From positions 62,001 to 126,000 of the forward strand of contig QCII01000001.1 in assembly GCA_003216775.1 (NCBI GenBank): DNA of 64,000 nucleotides. The letters run 5' to 3'. Source of the DNA: Prochlorococcus sp. AG-402-K21 (GTDB lineage Bacteria; Cyanobacteriota; Cyanobacteriia; PCC-6307; Cyanobiaceae). The notes under the pieces were generated by a model. It saw only the letters and a list, made by a program, of their open reading frames with translations, did no database searches and was not told the DNA's origin. The position numbers were made by a program, and so were the translations under genes. Within the stretch, counting starts at the first letter, position 1; every line of letters starts with the position of its first letter. Positions 45,497 through 54,563 of this stretch are shown here, one piece after another.

Positions 45497-46345
45497 TTAT
45501 GTATAAAGATTTTTTTTAAATGGAGAAACTTTATCTAGTTCATTTTTTATTTCATTCTCAAGGCTTGGAGAACAAGCTAAGATTCTTCCTGAACTTAAAT
45601 TAAATTCACCTGATGGATAATCAGAAATAATTCCACCAGCCTCTTTAACAATAATAGCACCGGCCGCTAGGTCCCATTCCTCTAATCCTCTTTCCCAGTA
45701 TCCATCAACCTTACCTGCAGCAACAAATGCTAGATCAACTGCTGCTGCTCCTCCTCTTCTGACTCCTCTAGTTTTATGTGTTAAATAACAAAATTCAGCA
45801 TAATTATTATCCTCTGTCTCAAATCTGTCGTATGAGAAACCAGTTACAAGTAAGCTATCAGAAAGATTTGAGGGACTCGATACTTTAAGTTCACTATGAT
45901 TGCAGAATGATCCTAGACCGATACACGCTGAATATAGTTCATTTAAATAAGGTACTGATATAGCCCCTATAATTGGTTTATTTTTATATACAAGGCCAAT
46001 AGATGTTCCAAAAAAAGGATATCCATGGGAATAATTTGTTGTTCCGTCTAATGGGTCTATACACCATGTTAAATCTGAGGATTTGTTTAATTTTCCTGAT
46101 TCTTCTGCACTAATAGATATGTTTGGTGTCTCTTCTAACAAATATTCCTTTATTTTATTTTCAACTTCTAAATCCACATTGGTTACAAGATCACCTTTCC
46201 TACCCTTCGATGATATTTTCTGAATTTTATTGTAATTAATTTTTAGTATTTCATTACCAATTTGAGCGGATTTCTCTGCTATTTCATACAAACTTGATAA
46301 ATTTACTTTACTTGAAAGTTCCTCTATTTCACTTAATTCAAACAT
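45497..46345 (-). CDS. suhB: inositol monophosphatase family protein
   Basis: A 282-residue metal-dependent phosphatase. The metal ligands are in ISAEESGKL, WCIDPLDGTTNYSHGYP and LEEWDLAAGAIIVKEAGG, all intact. It cleaves inositol-1-phosphate or related substrates; SuhB-like, HisN-like or NADP-phosphatase activities cannot be separated here. hisZ follows 19 bp later, so a histidinol-phosphatase role is possible but unproven. Confidence 0.92.
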   Translation of the reverse strand: MFELSEIEELSSKVNLSSLYEIAEKSAQIGNEILKINYNKIQKISSKGRKGDLVTNVDLEVENKIKEYLLEETPNISISAEESGKLNKSSDLTWCIDPLDGTTNYSHGYPFFGTSIGLVYKNKPIIGAISVPYLNELYSACIGLGSFCNHSELKVSSPSNLSDSLLVTGFSYDRFETEDNNYAEFCYLTHKTRGVRRGGAAAVDLAFVAAGKVDGYWERGLEEWDLAAGAIIVKEAGGIISDYPSGEFNLSSGRILACSPSLENEIKNELDKVSPFKKNLYT

Positions 46346-46350
46346 TATAG

Positions 46351-46725
46351 TTATTCTTCCTCAAATTCCCAAGGTGGCGCGACTCTTGTATGTCCTCTCC
46401 CAAAATATTTTCCAAACTGTAAATCGTATACTTCATCTTCATATGTAGTTTCCACCTCAAGATTTGAAGTTGCTTTAGCGACACAAAGCAGTGCATAACC
46501 ATCGTCTTTTAATCCTTGAGATACACCCATGGCTTCAGGTTGTTGCAAAGTACCAGATATTATTTTAACTGCACAACTTGTACAGCAACCATTTCTACAT
46601 GAAAATGCAAGCTTGAGGCCTTTCTTTTCAAATTCCTTAAGTATATATTCATCACTATTAACCTGCTCTTGGTAGACCTTTCCGGTTTTCTTATTTTTAA
46701 TCGTGACTGTGAAAGTCTTTTTCAA
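46351..46725 (-). CDS. petF: 2Fe-2S plant-type ferredoxin with C-terminal extension
   Basis: A 124-residue ferredoxin. Cluster ligands C43, C48, C51 and C81 follow the exact C-x4-C-x2-C-x29-C spacing (AFSCRNGCCTSCAVKIISG ... LLCVAKA). Beyond the usual about 97 residues there is an extension of roughly 25 (LQFGKYFGRGHTRVAPPWEFEEE), so this is a paralogue distinct from the main photosynthetic ferredoxin. Electron carrier at the stromal side. 5 bp upstream of the suhB start. Confidence 0.92.
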   Translation of the reverse strand: MKKTFTVTIKNKKTGKVYQEQVNSDEYILKEFEKKGLKLAFSCRNGCCTSCAVKIISGTLQQPEAMGVSQGLKDDGYALLCVAKATSNLEVETTYEDEVYDLQFGKYFGRGHTRVAPPWEFEEE

Positions 46726-46758
46726 ATAAATTTCCTCTAAAAAGGGATGATAAAGGGG

Positions 46759-46764
46759 TAAAAT
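46759..46764 (+). promoter_or_regulatory. possible -10 box of tRNA-Ser
   Basis: TAAAAT at 46759-46764 lies 10 bp before the mature tRNA 5' end, a reasonable place for a -10 element. No clear -35 was found, and petF diverges in the same 49-bp gap. Confidence 0.3.
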
Positions 46765-46774
46765 GGTTACCTCG

Positions 46775-46861
46775 GGAGAGGTGGCCGAGTGGTTGAAGGC
46801 GCAGCACTGGAAATGCTGTATAGGGGCAACTTTATCGAGGGTTCGAATCCCTCTCTCTCCG
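46775..46861 (+). tRNA. trnS-GGA: tRNA-Ser (anticodon GGA)
   Basis: An 87-nt class II tRNA. The acceptor strands GGAGAGG (46775-46781) and TCTCTCC (46854-46860) pair over seven positions with one G-U, with discriminator G at 46861 as in tRNA-Ser. The anticodon stem CAGCA/TGCTG (46802-46806, 46814-46818) presents GGA at 46809-46811, the long variable arm of serine tRNAs follows, and the T arm is GAGGG-TTCGAAT-CCCTC. No CCA is encoded. It reads UCC and UCU. Confidence 0.97.
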
Positions 46862-46871
46862 TTTCACATTA

Positions 46872-46908
46872 GTTGATTGTAATTAATAACATCAACAATT
46901 TTGTTTTT
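46872..46908 (+). terminator. weak terminator candidate after tRNA-Ser
   Basis: GTTGAT (46872-46877) pairs with ATCAAC (46891-46896) over a 13-nt loop, followed by AATTTTGTTTTT. Position 10 bp after the tRNA suits a terminator. The rest of the 211-bp gap to dnaK is AT-rich with no gene recognised; no CIRCE was found. Confidence 0.35.
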
Positions 46909-47072
46909 AATTGATTTTTTAAAATAGATAGTAATAAGTTTGATAGATAATAAATAATCTTATTTATTTAAATTAAGTTGAAAATATTGAATTTTTACTA
47001 TTATATGTAGATATCTAAGATAAAAATTAATTAAATTTATTAAATTTTGATTTAATTTAGCGATCTAAAATC

Positions 47073-49070
47073 ATGGGGCAAATAGTTGGAATTGATTTAG
47101 GTACTACTAACTCTGTAGTCGGAGTTATAGAGGCAGGTCGTCCAATTGTTATTGCAAATTCTGAAGGATCTAGAACTACACCTTCGATAGTTGGTTTTAC
47201 AAAAGACAAAGAAATAGTAATAGGTGATCAAGCAAGAAGACAACTTGTTTTAAATCCGAAGAATACATTTTATAACCTAAAAAGATTTATTGGTAGCGAC
47301 TGGGACGAACTAGATGATACTAGTATTTCTGTTCCTTATAATGTCAAATCAAATAATTCTGGAAGTGTTCGTGTTCTCAGTCCAAATACAGAAAGAGAGT
47401 ATGCTCCTGAAGAGTTAGTTAGCTCATTAATTAGAAAATTAATTAATGATGCCGAAAAATATCTTGGAGATACCGTTGACTCTGCTGTAATTACAGTCCC
47501 CGCATATTTTAATGAATCTCAAAGGCAAGCCACAAAAGATTCCGCAATATTAGCTGGTGTAAAAGTAGATAGGATACTGAATGAACCTACTGCAGCTGCT
47601 TTAGCATATGGTTTTGAAAAAAGTTCCTCTAATAATGTTTTGGTTTTTGATTTAGGGGGAGGAACATTTGATGTCTCATTATTAAGAATTTCCAATGGTG
47701 TATTTGATGTTAAAGCAACCTGTGGAGATACCCAGCTAGGAGGAAATAATTTTGACTCAAAAATAGTAGATTGGCTTGCTGAAAAATTTCTATCTAAATA
47801 TAATATCGATCTAAGAAGGGATAGACAAGCTTTACAAAGATTAACTGAAGCTGCTGAAAAAGCCAAATGTGAATTGTCAGGATTACTAAAAACAAAAATA
47901 TCATTACCCTTTATCACCACTAGTAAAGAGGGTCCATTACATATTGATGAAACCTTAGATAGAAAAATATTTGAATCATTATCTCAAGATCTATTAGATA
48001 GATTATTAGAGCCCGTGCAAATTGCCTTAGATGATTCTGGATGGAACGCAGAAGATATTGATGAGGTTGTACTAGTCGGTGGCAGCACAAGAATCCCAAT
48101 GGTTCAACAGTTAGTTAAAACACTTGTTCCTAATGACCCCTGTCAGTCTGTTAATCCAGATGAAGTTGTTGCAGTTGGTGCAGCAATACAATCAGGAATA
48201 ATTAGTGGAGATTTACAAGATTTACTGCTAAATGACGTTACACCTCTATCTTTAGGTTTAGAAACTATTGGTGGTCTTATGAAGGTACTTATACCTCGTA
48301 ATACACCGATACCGGTAAGACAATCCGATGTTTTTAGTACATCAGAAGCTAATCAATCTTCAGTTGTTGTTCAAGTAAGGCAAGGTGAGAGGCCATTAGC
48401 TTCAGAAAATAAATCACTTGGTAAATTCAGGTTATCAGGAATACCCCCAGCCCCTAGAGGAATACCACAAGTTCAAGTAGCATTTGATATTGATGCTAAT
48501 GGTCTTTTAGAGGTAAGTGCAACTGATAGAACAACTGGAAGAAAGCAAACTGTTACTATTTCAGGAGGCTCAAATTTAAATGAACAAGAAATTAATTCGA
48601 TAATTGAAGAAGCTAAATCAAAGGCTAATGAAGATAGAAAGAGGAGATCTGTCATTGATAGAAAAAATAGTGCTTTAACTCTTATTGCGCAAGCTGAGAG
48701 AAGACTAAGGGATGCTTCTTTAGAATTTGGACCTTACGGTGCTGAAAGACAACAAAGAGCGGTTGAATTAGCCATTCAAGATGTTGAAGAATATATCAAT
48801 GATGAGGATCCTCAAGAGTTAGAAATTTCAGTAAGTGCACTCCAAGAAGCATTATTTGGTTTAAATAGAAGATTTGCAGCAGAACGTAAAAATGAAAATA
48901 ATCCATTACAAAGTATCAAAAATACATTTGGGTCATTAAAGGATGAACTCTTTTCAGATGATTATTGGGATGATGATCCTTGGGATAATCAAATGAATAG
49001 AAATTATAGAAATTCGAGGTATGGTAATTCTAGGGATGATGATCCATGGGACAATGACTATTTCCTCTAA
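47073..49070 (+). CDS. dnaK: DnaK-type HSP70 paralogue with acidic tryptophan-rich tail
   Basis: A 665-residue Hsp70: [66 protein letters not shown], and a substrate-binding domain ending in a helical lid. Cyanobacteria have several DnaKs; the long C-terminus with two copies of a DDDPWDN motif (about 630-662) marks this as one of the non-DnaK2 paralogues, but I cannot say which. The dnaJ start overlaps its end by 17 bp, so the two are a co-chaperone pair. Confidence 0.95.
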   Translation: MGQIVGIDLGTTNSVVGVIEAGRPIVIANSEGSRTTPSIVGFTKDKEIVIGDQARRQLVLNPKNTFYNLKRFIGSDWDELDDTSISVPYNVKSNNSGSVRVLSPNTEREYAPEELVSSLIRKLINDAEKYLGDTVDSAVITVPAYFNESQRQATKDSAILAGVKVDRILNEPTAAALAYGFEKSSSNNVLVFDLGGGTFDVSLLRISNGVFDVKATCGDTQLGGNNFDSKIVDWLAEKFLSKYNIDLRRDRQALQRLTEAAEKAKCELSGLLKTKISLPFITTSKEGPLHIDETLDRKIFESLSQDLLDRLLEPVQIALDDSGWNAEDIDEVVLVGGSTRIPMVQQLVKTLVPNDPCQSVNPDEVVAVGAAIQSGIISGDLQDLLLNDVTPLSLGLETIGGLMKVLIPRNTPIPVRQSDVFSTSEANQSSVVVQVRQGERPLASENKSLGKFRLSGIPPAPRGIPQVQVAFDIDANGLLEVSATDRTTGRKQTVTISGGSNLNEQEINSIIEEAKSKANEDRKRRSVIDRKNSALTLIAQAERRLRDASLEFGPYGAERQQRAVELAIQDVEEYINDEDPQELEISVSALQEALFGLNRRFAAERKNENNPLQSIKNTFGSLKDELFSDDYWDDDPWDNQMNRNYRNSRYGNSRDDDPWDNDYFL

Positions 49071-49980
49071 AAAAGACTATTTGTCGATTTTGGGTTTAAC
49101 CCATGATTTCGATGATAATGAACTTAAAAAGGCTTTTCGAAAAGAAGCAAGAAAATGGCATCCAGATTTAAATAAAAATGATCTCAATGCAGAGGAAAGA
49201 TTTAAATTAATTAATGAAGCATATGAATACCTACGGGATTCAAATAATAGAAATGATAATTCTGATATAAACAATCATCTTGATTACGAAAATAATAATT
49301 TCAAAACTGGTTTTCCAGATTTTCAAGATTATCTTGATTCATTATTTGGATATGAATACAACGCTAATAATTACGATGAATATAATAATGAATCATTTGA
49401 GGATGAATCTACAAATATTAATAATGATGAATTGTTTAATTTTGAATATCCTACGACATCTCCAGAAGAACCTCCTCCAGTTAAGCTTCATCAAGATATA
49501 GAAACAATTATTGAATTAACTCCCGATGAAGCTTTGAACGGAGCATCAATATTAATTGAACTTGAAGATAAAACTGTCGTAGAAGTTGATACACCTCCTT
49601 TTGCAGGGGATGGATGGAGATTAAGACTAGAAAATATTGCAAGGGGAGGGAAAGATCATTATTTACAATTAAAAGTGCAAACTGATAATGGACTTCGAAT
49701 CGATGGTTTGAGAGTTCATTATAAACTCGAGCTATTTCCTCATGATGCTCTTTTAGGTTGTGCAGTAGAGGTCCCCACTCTTGATGGTAATGTAACCCTT
49801 CAAGTGCCTCCAAAATCATCTACTGGAAGAATGTTACGATTAAAAGGCAGAGGTCTAACATTCGAAGATAATGTTGGTGATCAATATGTTGAAATTCTAG
49901 TAGTTATTCCTGCTGACATTAATGACGAAGAAATTGCTTTATATACAAGATTACAAGAATTATCACTTTCTGATTCTTAA
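49054..49980 (+). CDS. dnaJ: DnaJ-type co-chaperone (J domain plus C-terminal peptide-binding domain, no zinc finger)
   Basis: A 308-residue type II DnaJ. The J domain has HPD at residues 36-38 (ARKWHPDLNKND) and FKLINEAYEYLRD. A Glu/Asn/Asp/Tyr-rich linker (about 70-140) follows, then the C-terminal domains (IELTPDEALNGASI, LKGRGLTFEDNVGDQYVEI). No CxxCxGxG zinc repeats occur. The start is ATG 49054 ([10 protein letters not shown]), overlapping dnaK by 17 bp; the longer frame from 49021 adds non-conserved residues. It stimulates ATP hydrolysis of the adjacent DnaK. Confidence 0.94.
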   Translation: MTISSKKDYLSILGLTHDFDDNELKKAFRKEARKWHPDLNKNDLNAEERFKLINEAYEYLRDSNNRNDNSDINNHLDYENNNFKTGFPDFQDYLDSLFGYEYNANNYDEYNNESFEDESTNINNDELFNFEYPTTSPEEPPPVKLHQDIETIIELTPDEALNGASILIELEDKTVVEVDTPPFAGDGWRLRLENIARGGKDHYLQLKVQTDNGLRIDGLRVHYKLELFPHDALLGCAVEVPTLDGNVTLQVPPKSSTGRMLRLKGRGLTFEDNVGDQYVEILVVIPADINDEEIALYTRLQELSLSDS

Positions 49981-50013
49981 TCAAATATTATAAAATTAGC
50001 AAAATTTATACTT

Positions 50014-50394
50014 ATGAACATATTTGTTCTTTTATACAATTCAGGAACAGATAAAGAAGGAATTCACTCAATTGAACTTAAAGGAAGAACAATAGTTCTT
50101 ATGTTTGAAGATAAGGACGATGCAACGAGATATTGTGGACTTCTTGAAGCTCAGGATTTCCCTCTACCAATAGTTGAAATGATCGACATAAAAGAAATAA
50201 AGGATTTTTGTATTAAGTTAGATTATGAATTTAAATTAGTGGAGAAAAATTTTATACCTAAAACAGCCGAAGATAGGTTACTTATTTCCCCACCTACGAA
50301 AAACCTAGAAGTTGATGATTGGGATAAAGATACTAAAAATGAAGAAAACATTGATATAAATACCATTAAGGAAAACCTTGAAAAGTTGCTTTAA
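50014..50394 (+). CDS. DUF3110 protein
   Basis: A 126-residue soluble protein. The N-terminal 80 residues match the cyanobacterial/plastid DUF3110 pattern (NIFVLLYNSGTDKEGIHSIE, GRTIVLMFEDKDDATRYCGLLEAQDFP), followed by an acidic tail (EVDDWDKDTKNEENID). Function unknown. Collinear with dnaK-dnaJ (33-bp gap) and the cyclophilin gene (36-bp gap), so a link with protein folding is possible. Confidence 0.85.
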   Translation: MNIFVLLYNSGTDKEGIHSIELKGRTIVLMFEDKDDATRYCGLLEAQDFPLPIVEMIDIKEIKDFCIKLDYEFKLVEKNFIPKTAEDRLLISPPTKNLEVDDWDKDTKNEENIDINTIKENLEKLL

Positions 50395-50430
50395 GGATTA
50401 AGATATAAAATATTTATAAAAAATAAAAAA

Positions 50431-50868
50431 ATGACACAAGCATTATTTGAAACTGAAGTTGGGAACATTAATATTGAATTTTTCTCTGACGACGCACCTA
50501 ATACAGTAAAAAACTTCACGAAGTTGATATGTGATGGTTTTTATGATGGTTTAGCATTTCACAGAGTTATACCCGGATTTATGGCTCAGGGTGGATGTCC
50601 TAATACTAGAAATGGGGCATCCGGCATGCCTGGAACTGGAGGTCCAGGATATAATATTAAATGTGAAATCAATGCTAATAAGCACTTAAAAGGTTCCCTT
50701 TCTATGGCTCATGCAGGAAAGGATACTGGTGGTAGCCAATTTTTCATAGTTTATGAACCACAGCCCCATCTTGATGGTGTTCATACTGTTTTTGGTAAGA
50801 CAGATGATATGGATGTCGTGCTAAAGCTAACTAATGGATCAAAAATTTTAAAAGCAACTGTAAATTAA
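50431..50868 (+). CDS. cyclophilin-type peptidyl-prolyl cis-trans isomerase
   Basis: A 145-residue single-domain cyclophilin: active-site [34 protein letters not shown] and [17 protein letters not shown]. There is no signal peptide, so it acts in the cytoplasm and accelerates prolyl isomerisation in folding proteins. Last gene of the dnaK-dnaJ-DUF3110 run and 4 bp from the convergent end of ribBA. Confidence 0.95.
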   Translation: MTQALFETEVGNINIEFFSDDAPNTVKNFTKLICDGFYDGLAFHRVIPGFMAQGGCPNTRNGASGMPGTGGPGYNIKCEINANKHLKGSLSMAHAGKDTGGSQFFIVYEPQPHLDGVHTVFGKTDDMDVVLKLTNGSKILKATVN

Positions 50869-50872
50869 TTAT

Positions 50873-52609
50873 TTATCCATTAAAAACAATACTAAATGTT
50901 TCTTTATCGAGATTAAATTTTCTTGTAGATGAATATAGGATTTCATTATTAACAGTAAATTTAGTATTAATAAGTTTTATACTGCTTTTTGGATGTAAAG
51001 CTTGTTCAATATTCCTAGAAACAATGATCCCAATCTTTGTACTATTCTCATATTTTGATAAAAACTGAATAAATGATTCTATATTTTTAATTTCTTCATC
51101 AGTAATGTTCAAATTGGTTCTATTACGATCATGTAAAATTCTCCAAACTAATTTGGGTCGATTCCAAAATGCCAATAGTCTCGGTGTACTCTCAAGTTTA
51201 ATATTAATGTTTTGATCATTACAGAATTTAATAACTTTATTTTTTATTGGAACAAGATCTATAGATTTATAATTTCCGTCAAGGAAAATAGATATAAATG
51301 GGTCTATATTCCTGATACTAGTATTATCTTCATCAATCATGTGTCCTAACTTTGTTTTCTTAACACTCAAATATTCAGCATTATCATCATTTGGACAAAT
51401 CACTAATGGAACTCTCTCAATAACTTCAATTCCATAACCACCTAATCCAGCGATCTTTCTAGGATTATTAGTTAGTAATTTTAATTTTTTTATCCCGAGA
51501 TCTGTTAATATCTGTGCTCCAACTCCATAATTTCTGAGATCAGCAGGAAATCCTAATTTTTCATTAGCCTCTACTGTGTCTAATCCACCATCTTGTAGAC
51601 TGTAAGCTTTTAATTTGTTTATTAGACCAATACCTCTACCTTCTTGTCTCAAGTAAACAACAACTCCTTCTTCTTCCTTTTCTATTCTCGATAAAGCAGC
51701 CTCTAGCTGGGGTCTACAATCACAACGTAATGATCCAAAAGCATCACCAGTTAAGCATTCTGAATGCATTCTTACTAGTACAGGTTCGCTTAATTTTGAT
51801 GATTTCTGTTTAACTAATGCAACGTGCTCTGAACCATCAAGTTCATTAATATATCCTAAGGCTTTGAAATTTCCAAAAATACTTGGAAGAACTGCATCGG
51901 ATTTTCTAAAAACAAATCTCTCAGTTTGAAATCGATAACTTATTAAATCCGCTATTGATATTAATTTCATCCCCCACTGTTTAGCATATTCTTTAAGTTG
52001 CGGAAGTCGTGACATTGATCCGTCAGGATTTTGTATTTCACAAATAACTCCAGCAGGATATAGACCTGACATTGCAGCAATATCTACTGCAGCTTCTGTA
52101 TGACCTGCCCTTTTTAAAACCCCTCCTTTCTTCGCTCTTAATGGAAATATATGTCCTGGCCTCCTTAAATCATCAGGTTTTGTATTTGGGTTTATTGCAA
52201 CTTGAATAGTCTTAGCTCTGTCTTCTGCTGAAATTCCGGTCGAAACATTGTTTTCGGGACCTGCATCAATTGAAATCGTAAATGCTGTTTGATTTTCATC
52301 TGTATTTCTATCTACCATTAAAGGTAAATCTAAGGAGTCAAGTTTCTCCCCTTGCATAGCTAGGCATATAAGACCTCGCCCCTCAGTAGCCATAAAATTA
52401 ATTTGTTGAGGAGTTGCAAATTGAGCCGCACAAATTAAATCTCCCTCATTTTCCCTTCTTTCATCGTCAACTACAATAATGCATTCACCATTCCTTATCG
52501 CTGCCAATGCATCACTTATAGGATCAAATTCAATTTTAAAAGATTCACTTATATCCAAAATTGTTCCATTATTTGATTTGGGACTTGTTTCTTTCATTAT
52601 TCCTATCAA
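50873..52609 (-). CDS. ribBA: bifunctional DHBP synthase / GTP cyclohydrolase II with extra C-terminal region
   Basis: A 578-residue riboflavin enzyme. The RibB half (DDERRENEGDLICAAQFATP, RPGHIFPLRAKKGGV...GHTEAAVDIA) makes 3,4-dihydroxybutanone phosphate; the RibA half has the zinc site ECLTGDAFGSLRCDC and RQEGRGIGLINKLKAY. Typical RibBA proteins are about 400-430 residues; here about 160 residues follow (from roughly 420), of no recognised family. ATG 52597 is a likelier start than the TTG at 52609. Divergent from argC across 76 bp. Confidence 0.96.
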   Translation of the reverse strand: MIGIMKETSPKSNNGTILDISESFKIEFDPISDALAAIRNGECIIVVDDERRENEGDLICAAQFATPQQINFMATEGRGLICLAMQGEKLDSLDLPLMVDRNTDENQTAFTISIDAGPENNVSTGISAEDRAKTIQVAINPNTKPDDLRRPGHIFPLRAKKGGVLKRAGHTEAAVDIAAMSGLYPAGVICEIQNPDGSMSRLPQLKEYAKQWGMKLISIADLISYRFQTERFVFRKSDAVLPSIFGNFKALGYINELDGSEHVALVKQKSSKLSEPVLVRMHSECLTGDAFGSLRCDCRPQLEAALSRIEKEEEGVVVYLRQEGRGIGLINKLKAYSLQDGGLDTVEANEKLGFPADLRNYGVGAQILTDLGIKKLKLLTNNPRKIAGLGGYGIEVIERVPLVICPNDDNAEYLSVKKTKLGHMIDEDNTSIRNIDPFISIFLDGNYKSIDLVPIKNKVIKFCNDQNINIKLESTPRLLAFWNRPKLVWRILHDRNRTNLNITDEEIKNIESFIQFLSKYENSTKIGIIVSRNIEQALHPKSSIKLINTKFTVNNEILYSSTRKFNLDKETFSIVFNG

Positions 52610-52685
52610 TATAGAAAAATAGTGTGTTTGTTATCCTAAATTCAACACTTTATAATCCTATCTCAAAGTCTGCCAATTCAAAGAA

Positions 52686-53741
52686 ATGAATGTTGCAATA
52701 GTAGGTGCTACTGGTTACGGCGGTATTCAAGCAGTAAATCTTCTAAAGAAAAATAAAAACTACAAAATATCATATTTAGGTGGAAATAAAACATCTGGTT
52801 CAAAGTGGAATGATCTTTTTCCTTTTATTCATCTTGATTCCGATCCTTACATAGACAAAATTTCAGTAGATAATATCTCCAACAACGCTGATATAGCTTT
52901 GCTTTGTTTACCAAATGGTCTTTCCTCCACCTTGACAAGAAAATTATTAGATAGGGGAGTTAAAGTTATCGATTTATCAGCTGATTACAGATATAAATCA
53001 TTAGATGAATGGAAAAAAGTATATTCAAAAGAAGCTGCCATTTTTAAAAGAAATGATGATGATTTATGCAAGGAGGCAGTTTACGGTCTTCCTGAAATAA
53101 ATAAAGAAGCCATTTCAAAAGGAAGATTAATTGCATGTCCTGGATGTTATCCAACCTCTGCTCTTATTCCACTAGCTCCTTATCTATCGCAAGGAATTAT
53201 TGAAAATGAAGGAATAGTAATTGATTCTAAAAGCGGAACGTCTGGAGGCGGTCGTGAACCAAACCAAAAGCTACTATTATCAGAATGTGGAGAAGGTCTA
53301 TCAGCATATGGATTGATAAATCATAGACATACTTCAGAAATAGAACAAGTTGCATCTTTAATCTGTGGAAATAATATTGAACTGCTCTTTACTCCTCATT
53401 TGGTCCCAATTGCAAGGGGTATGCATTCGACTATATATGGAAGATTAAAAGATCCAGGGTTAACTTCTGATGATTGCAGAATTCTTTTGGATAATTATTA
53501 TAGAAATTTTAAAAATATTAAAGTTTTACCTGTAAATACATATCCATCAACTAAATGGGCTAAAAATACAAACCAAATTTTTCTTTCAGTTAAAGTTGAT
53601 ATTCGAAATGGAAGGATTATTATTTTATCTGCAATTGATAATTTGTTAAAAGGACAAACTGGACAAGCAATTCAAAATTTAAATATTATGAGTGGATTTT
53701 CAATGGATGATGGTCTTGAATTAATTAATAACTTTCCATAA
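52686..53741 (+). CDS. argC: N-acetyl-gamma-glutamyl-phosphate reductase
   Basis: A 351-residue dehydrogenase of arginine synthesis: NADP-binding VAIVGATGYGGIQAVNLL, catalytic C154 in IACPGCYPTSALIPL, GTSGGGREP and HRHTSEIEQ. Reduces N-acetylglutamyl phosphate to the semialdehyde. Its end overlaps purN by 17 bp, tail to tail. Confidence 0.97.
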   Translation: MNVAIVGATGYGGIQAVNLLKKNKNYKISYLGGNKTSGSKWNDLFPFIHLDSDPYIDKISVDNISNNADIALLCLPNGLSSTLTRKLLDRGVKVIDLSADYRYKSLDEWKKVYSKEAAIFKRNDDDLCKEAVYGLPEINKEAISKGRLIACPGCYPTSALIPLAPYLSQGIIENEGIVIDSKSGTSGGGREPNQKLLLSECGEGLSAYGLINHRHTSEIEQVASLICGNNIELLFTPHLVPIARGMHSTIYGRLKDPGLTSDDCRILLDNYYRNFKNIKVLPVNTYPSTKWAKNTNQIFLSVKVDIRNGRIIILSAIDNLLKGQTGQAIQNLNIMSGFSMDDGLELINNFP

Positions 53742-54381
53742 AATTACTTCTTATAAAGAAACCAGCATGAGAAATTGAGTGAGGTAAAATTATATGTTCA
53801 AGTATTTGTATTTTTTTGGTGAGCGTTTCAATATTATCATCTTTTAGAATTGACAATGCAGCTTGCATTATAAGTGAACCACTATCTACCTCCTCATCAA
53901 CAAAATGTACTGAACATCCAGTTATTTTTGATCCATTTAATATAGAATCTTTTATCGCAGAACCCCCTTTATATGCAGGAAGCAGTGATGGGTGAATATT
54001 TATAATTTTATTCTTAAATTTATTAATAAAAAATGGAGTGACAATTTTCATCCAACCAGCCATAACGACAAGTTCAACATCATAATGAAATAAAGTATTT
54101 ATAATTTCTAATTCAAATAGCTCTTTTTTCGAAAAGTCCTTACCTCTTATTATTTTATGAGGTATTGCTACATTTTCTGCTCTTCTTATACAACCAGCAT
54201 CATCTTTGTTTGTTATTAGAACTTTTATATCTATATCTAATAATCCTTTTTCTGAGAGATTAATTAACTCCTGAAAGTTTGTTCCTTTCCCAGATGCAAG
54301 TACGCCTATTTTTAATTTTGGTGAAAATCTTCTAAATTCAGATATCTCAGGCGAAATTATGTAATTAAATGATTTATCCAA
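53725..54381 (-). CDS. purN: phosphoribosylglycinamide formyltransferase
   Basis: A 218-residue GAR transformylase: IGVLASGKGTNFQELI, NIHPSLLPAYKGGSAIKDSI (catalytic Asn/His in the family) and GCSVHFVDEEVDSGSLIMQ. It uses 10-formyl-THF in the third step of purine synthesis. About 23 N-terminal residues precede the usual start of homology. The 182-bp gap upstream, shared with pgi, holds AT-rich promoter DNA and no gene. Confidence 0.95.
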   Translation of the reverse strand: MDKSFNYIISPEISEFRRFSPKLKIGVLASGKGTNFQELINLSEKGLLDIDIKVLITNKDDAGCIRRAENVAIPHKIIRGKDFSKKELFELEIINTLFHYDVELVVMAGWMKIVTPFFINKFKNKIINIHPSLLPAYKGGSAIKDSILNGSKITGCSVHFVDEEVDSGSLIMQAALSILKDDNIETLTKKIQILEHIILPHSISHAGFFIRSNFMESY

Positions 54382-54563
54382 AGTTTTTAATTTTATTCAA
54401 TGATAAATTCATATGAAATAAAAAAAACCCTGTATTTTAATTGTTCATATTCAAGAACATATTTATTTAAAAATAAAAATTTAAACAATTTTAAATGATT
54501 CAAATCTATCTACTATTCGTAAAGATATAATTAAATAATAAATAAAAGGAACAAATATATAAA

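Noticed and set aside
46862-47072. CIRCE or other heat-shock element upstream of dnaK
   Set aside because: No TTAGCACTC-type inverted repeat is present; AT-only palindromes such as AATAAATAATCTTATTTATT are expected by chance at this base composition.
47519-47920. Minus-strand 133-codon frame opposite dnaK
   Set aside because: It is the antisense shadow commonly found opposite hsp70 genes.
49021-49053. dnaJ start inside dnaK at 49021
   Set aside because: The added residues come from the repeated dnaK tail in another frame; the J domain starts after ATG 49054.
49280-49819. Frames of 73 and 103 codons overlapping dnaJ
   Set aside because: Low-complexity shadows of the Asn/Asp-rich linker and of the C-terminal domain.
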